Source: Nitrospirota bacterium (GTDB lineage: Bacteria; Nitrospirota; Thermodesulfovibrionia; Thermodesulfovibrionales; JdFR-88). Taken from it: 60,446 nucleotides of DNA. The DNA lies in the NCBI GenBank assembly GCA_021825295.1, contig JAKAHV010000018.1:1-60446 (forward strand), read 5' to 3'. This document shows positions 59,955-60,446 of this stretch, piece after piece. Made by a program: the position numbers and the translations under genes. Below the pieces are notes generated by a model, which was not told where the DNA came from, made no database searches, and saw nothing but the letters and a program-made list of their open reading frames with translations. Position 1 is the stretch's first letter; every line of letters starts with the position of its first letter.

Positions 59955-60446
59955 ATGTTATCCGGCATGAAGGTGCGGGACCAGTTCAGGCGCCTGGTCG
60001 CAACGGTGTTTGGAATCCTCGTCCTGTCCAATTTGATCAGTTTCCTGATCCTCAGCAAGGCTAACAGGGACAACAGAAAGACAGCGGCGCTTTCAGTAAC
60101 CCTTGTGAGCGCTATAAATACGGCAAGGGGCGCGCAGGTCAACTTCAAGAAACAGGTCCAGGAATGGAAGGACACACTCCTGCGCGGCAACGACCCCGCG
60201 GCGTTCGACAAATACCACGGCAATTTCCTGAAACGCCAAAAAGCCGTCCGCCTGGAGATCGGGCAGCTCAAGGGCCTCATGGCCGATCTCGGGCTTGAAA
60301 GCACGCTGCCTGACGATTTTTTAAATACGCACTCCGTGCTCGGGACGAAATACGCGGAGGCGCTCTCGCATTATGACAAGTCCAACAAGCTGAGCTACCA
60401 CATTGTGGACAAAATGGTCGCCGGCATCGACCGCCAGCCAAAGATC
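59955..60446 (+). CDS. Methyl-accepting chemotaxis protein, N-terminal part
   Basis: The gene runs off the window end after 164 codons. The N-terminus has a basic segment (KVRDQFRRL), a membrane helix (about residues 16-35: VATVFGILVLSNLISFLIL) and then a helical extracytoplasmic region rich in charged residues (VNFKKQVQEWKDTLLRGNDP), as in methyl-accepting chemotaxis receptors with a four-helix sensor. The HAMP and signalling domains would lie beyond the end. ATG 59955 is favoured; ATG 59967 is possible. Confidence 0.75.
   Translation, partial: MLSGMKVRDQFRRLVATVFGILVLSNLISFLILSKANRDNRKTAALSVTLVSAINTARGAQVNFKKQVQEWKDTLLRGNDPAAFDKYHGNFLKRQKAVRLEIGQLKGLMADLGLESTLPDDFLNTHSVLGTKYAEALSHYDKSNKLSYHIVDKMVAGIDRQPKI

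Overview
The window is a 60.4-kb, GC-rich, densely coded stretch of bacterial chromosome. The cell is Gram-negative: it has outer-membrane beta-barrels, lipoproteins, a secretin, an Mla/MCE lipid transporter and an OprB-type porin. It nevertheless carries ClpC, a two-ring Clp ATPase more typical of Gram-positives and cyanobacteria. This mix, with a DUF4416 protein, a ClC channel, SulP, anaerobic sulfatase maturation and a mannose-sensitive-haemagglutinin (MSHA)-like pilus operon, suggests an uncultured Nitrospirota or Desulfobacterota-type bacterium. That assignment is an inference; there is no rRNA in the window to settle it.

Layout. 1-1667: a gene-poor start with repeats, tRNA-His and tRNA-Arg, and an outer-membrane beta-barrel protein. 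1759-7453 (minus): a phosphate regulon, phoB-phoR then pstC-pstA-pstB-phoU, with a well-formed PHO box/-10 in front of pstC but no pstS. 7704-11248 (plus): clpC, a TlpA-like thioredoxin lipoprotein and a DUF4416 protein. 11269-16181 (minus): a HEAT-repeat protein, proB, obgE, rpmA, rplU and a thioredoxin-type arsC. 16353-16530: tRNA-Lys and tRNA-Glu.

16.5-26.2 kb is a visibly more A+T-rich accessory island starting just after tRNA-Glu and ending at a 17-base copy of part of that tRNA. It holds a complete Wadjet anti-plasmid system (jetA-jetB-jetC-jetD) and three toxin-antitoxin modules (MntA/HepT, AbrB-type/PIN, Phd/VapC). No integrase is visible.

26.3-37.2 kb (minus) is one long type IV pilus operon in MSHA order: a PilM-PilN fusion, PilO, PilP/MshK-like protein, secretin, assembly ATPase, platform protein, then five pilin-like proteins, the last with a large tip-adhesin-like C-terminus. 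A sigma54-type promoter lies upstream. 37.5-43.5 kb: an SPL-type radical SAM protein, a ClC channel, a lytic-transglycosylase-like protein, a SulP transporter and a small cysteine-rich exported protein.

43.8-53.7 kb (minus) is a sulfate-ester operon: two Ser-type sulfatases, a Tat-exported metallo-beta-lactamase-fold hydrolase, the radical SAM enzyme that matures Ser-type sulfatases, an OprB porin and a DUF3313 lipoprotein. 54.3-57.8 kb: an Mla/MCE lipid transport operon. 57.9-59.5 kb: amtB-glnK. The window ends inside a methyl-accepting chemotaxis protein.

Several short repeat families are scattered between genes: a 181-198-bp element with terminal inverted repeats (two copies), TCCCGCC-GGCGGGA palindromes, paired REP-like hairpins, and a CAATTTTG motif repeated every 19 bp upstream of glnK. 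I saw no CRISPR array and no intact insertion sequence.
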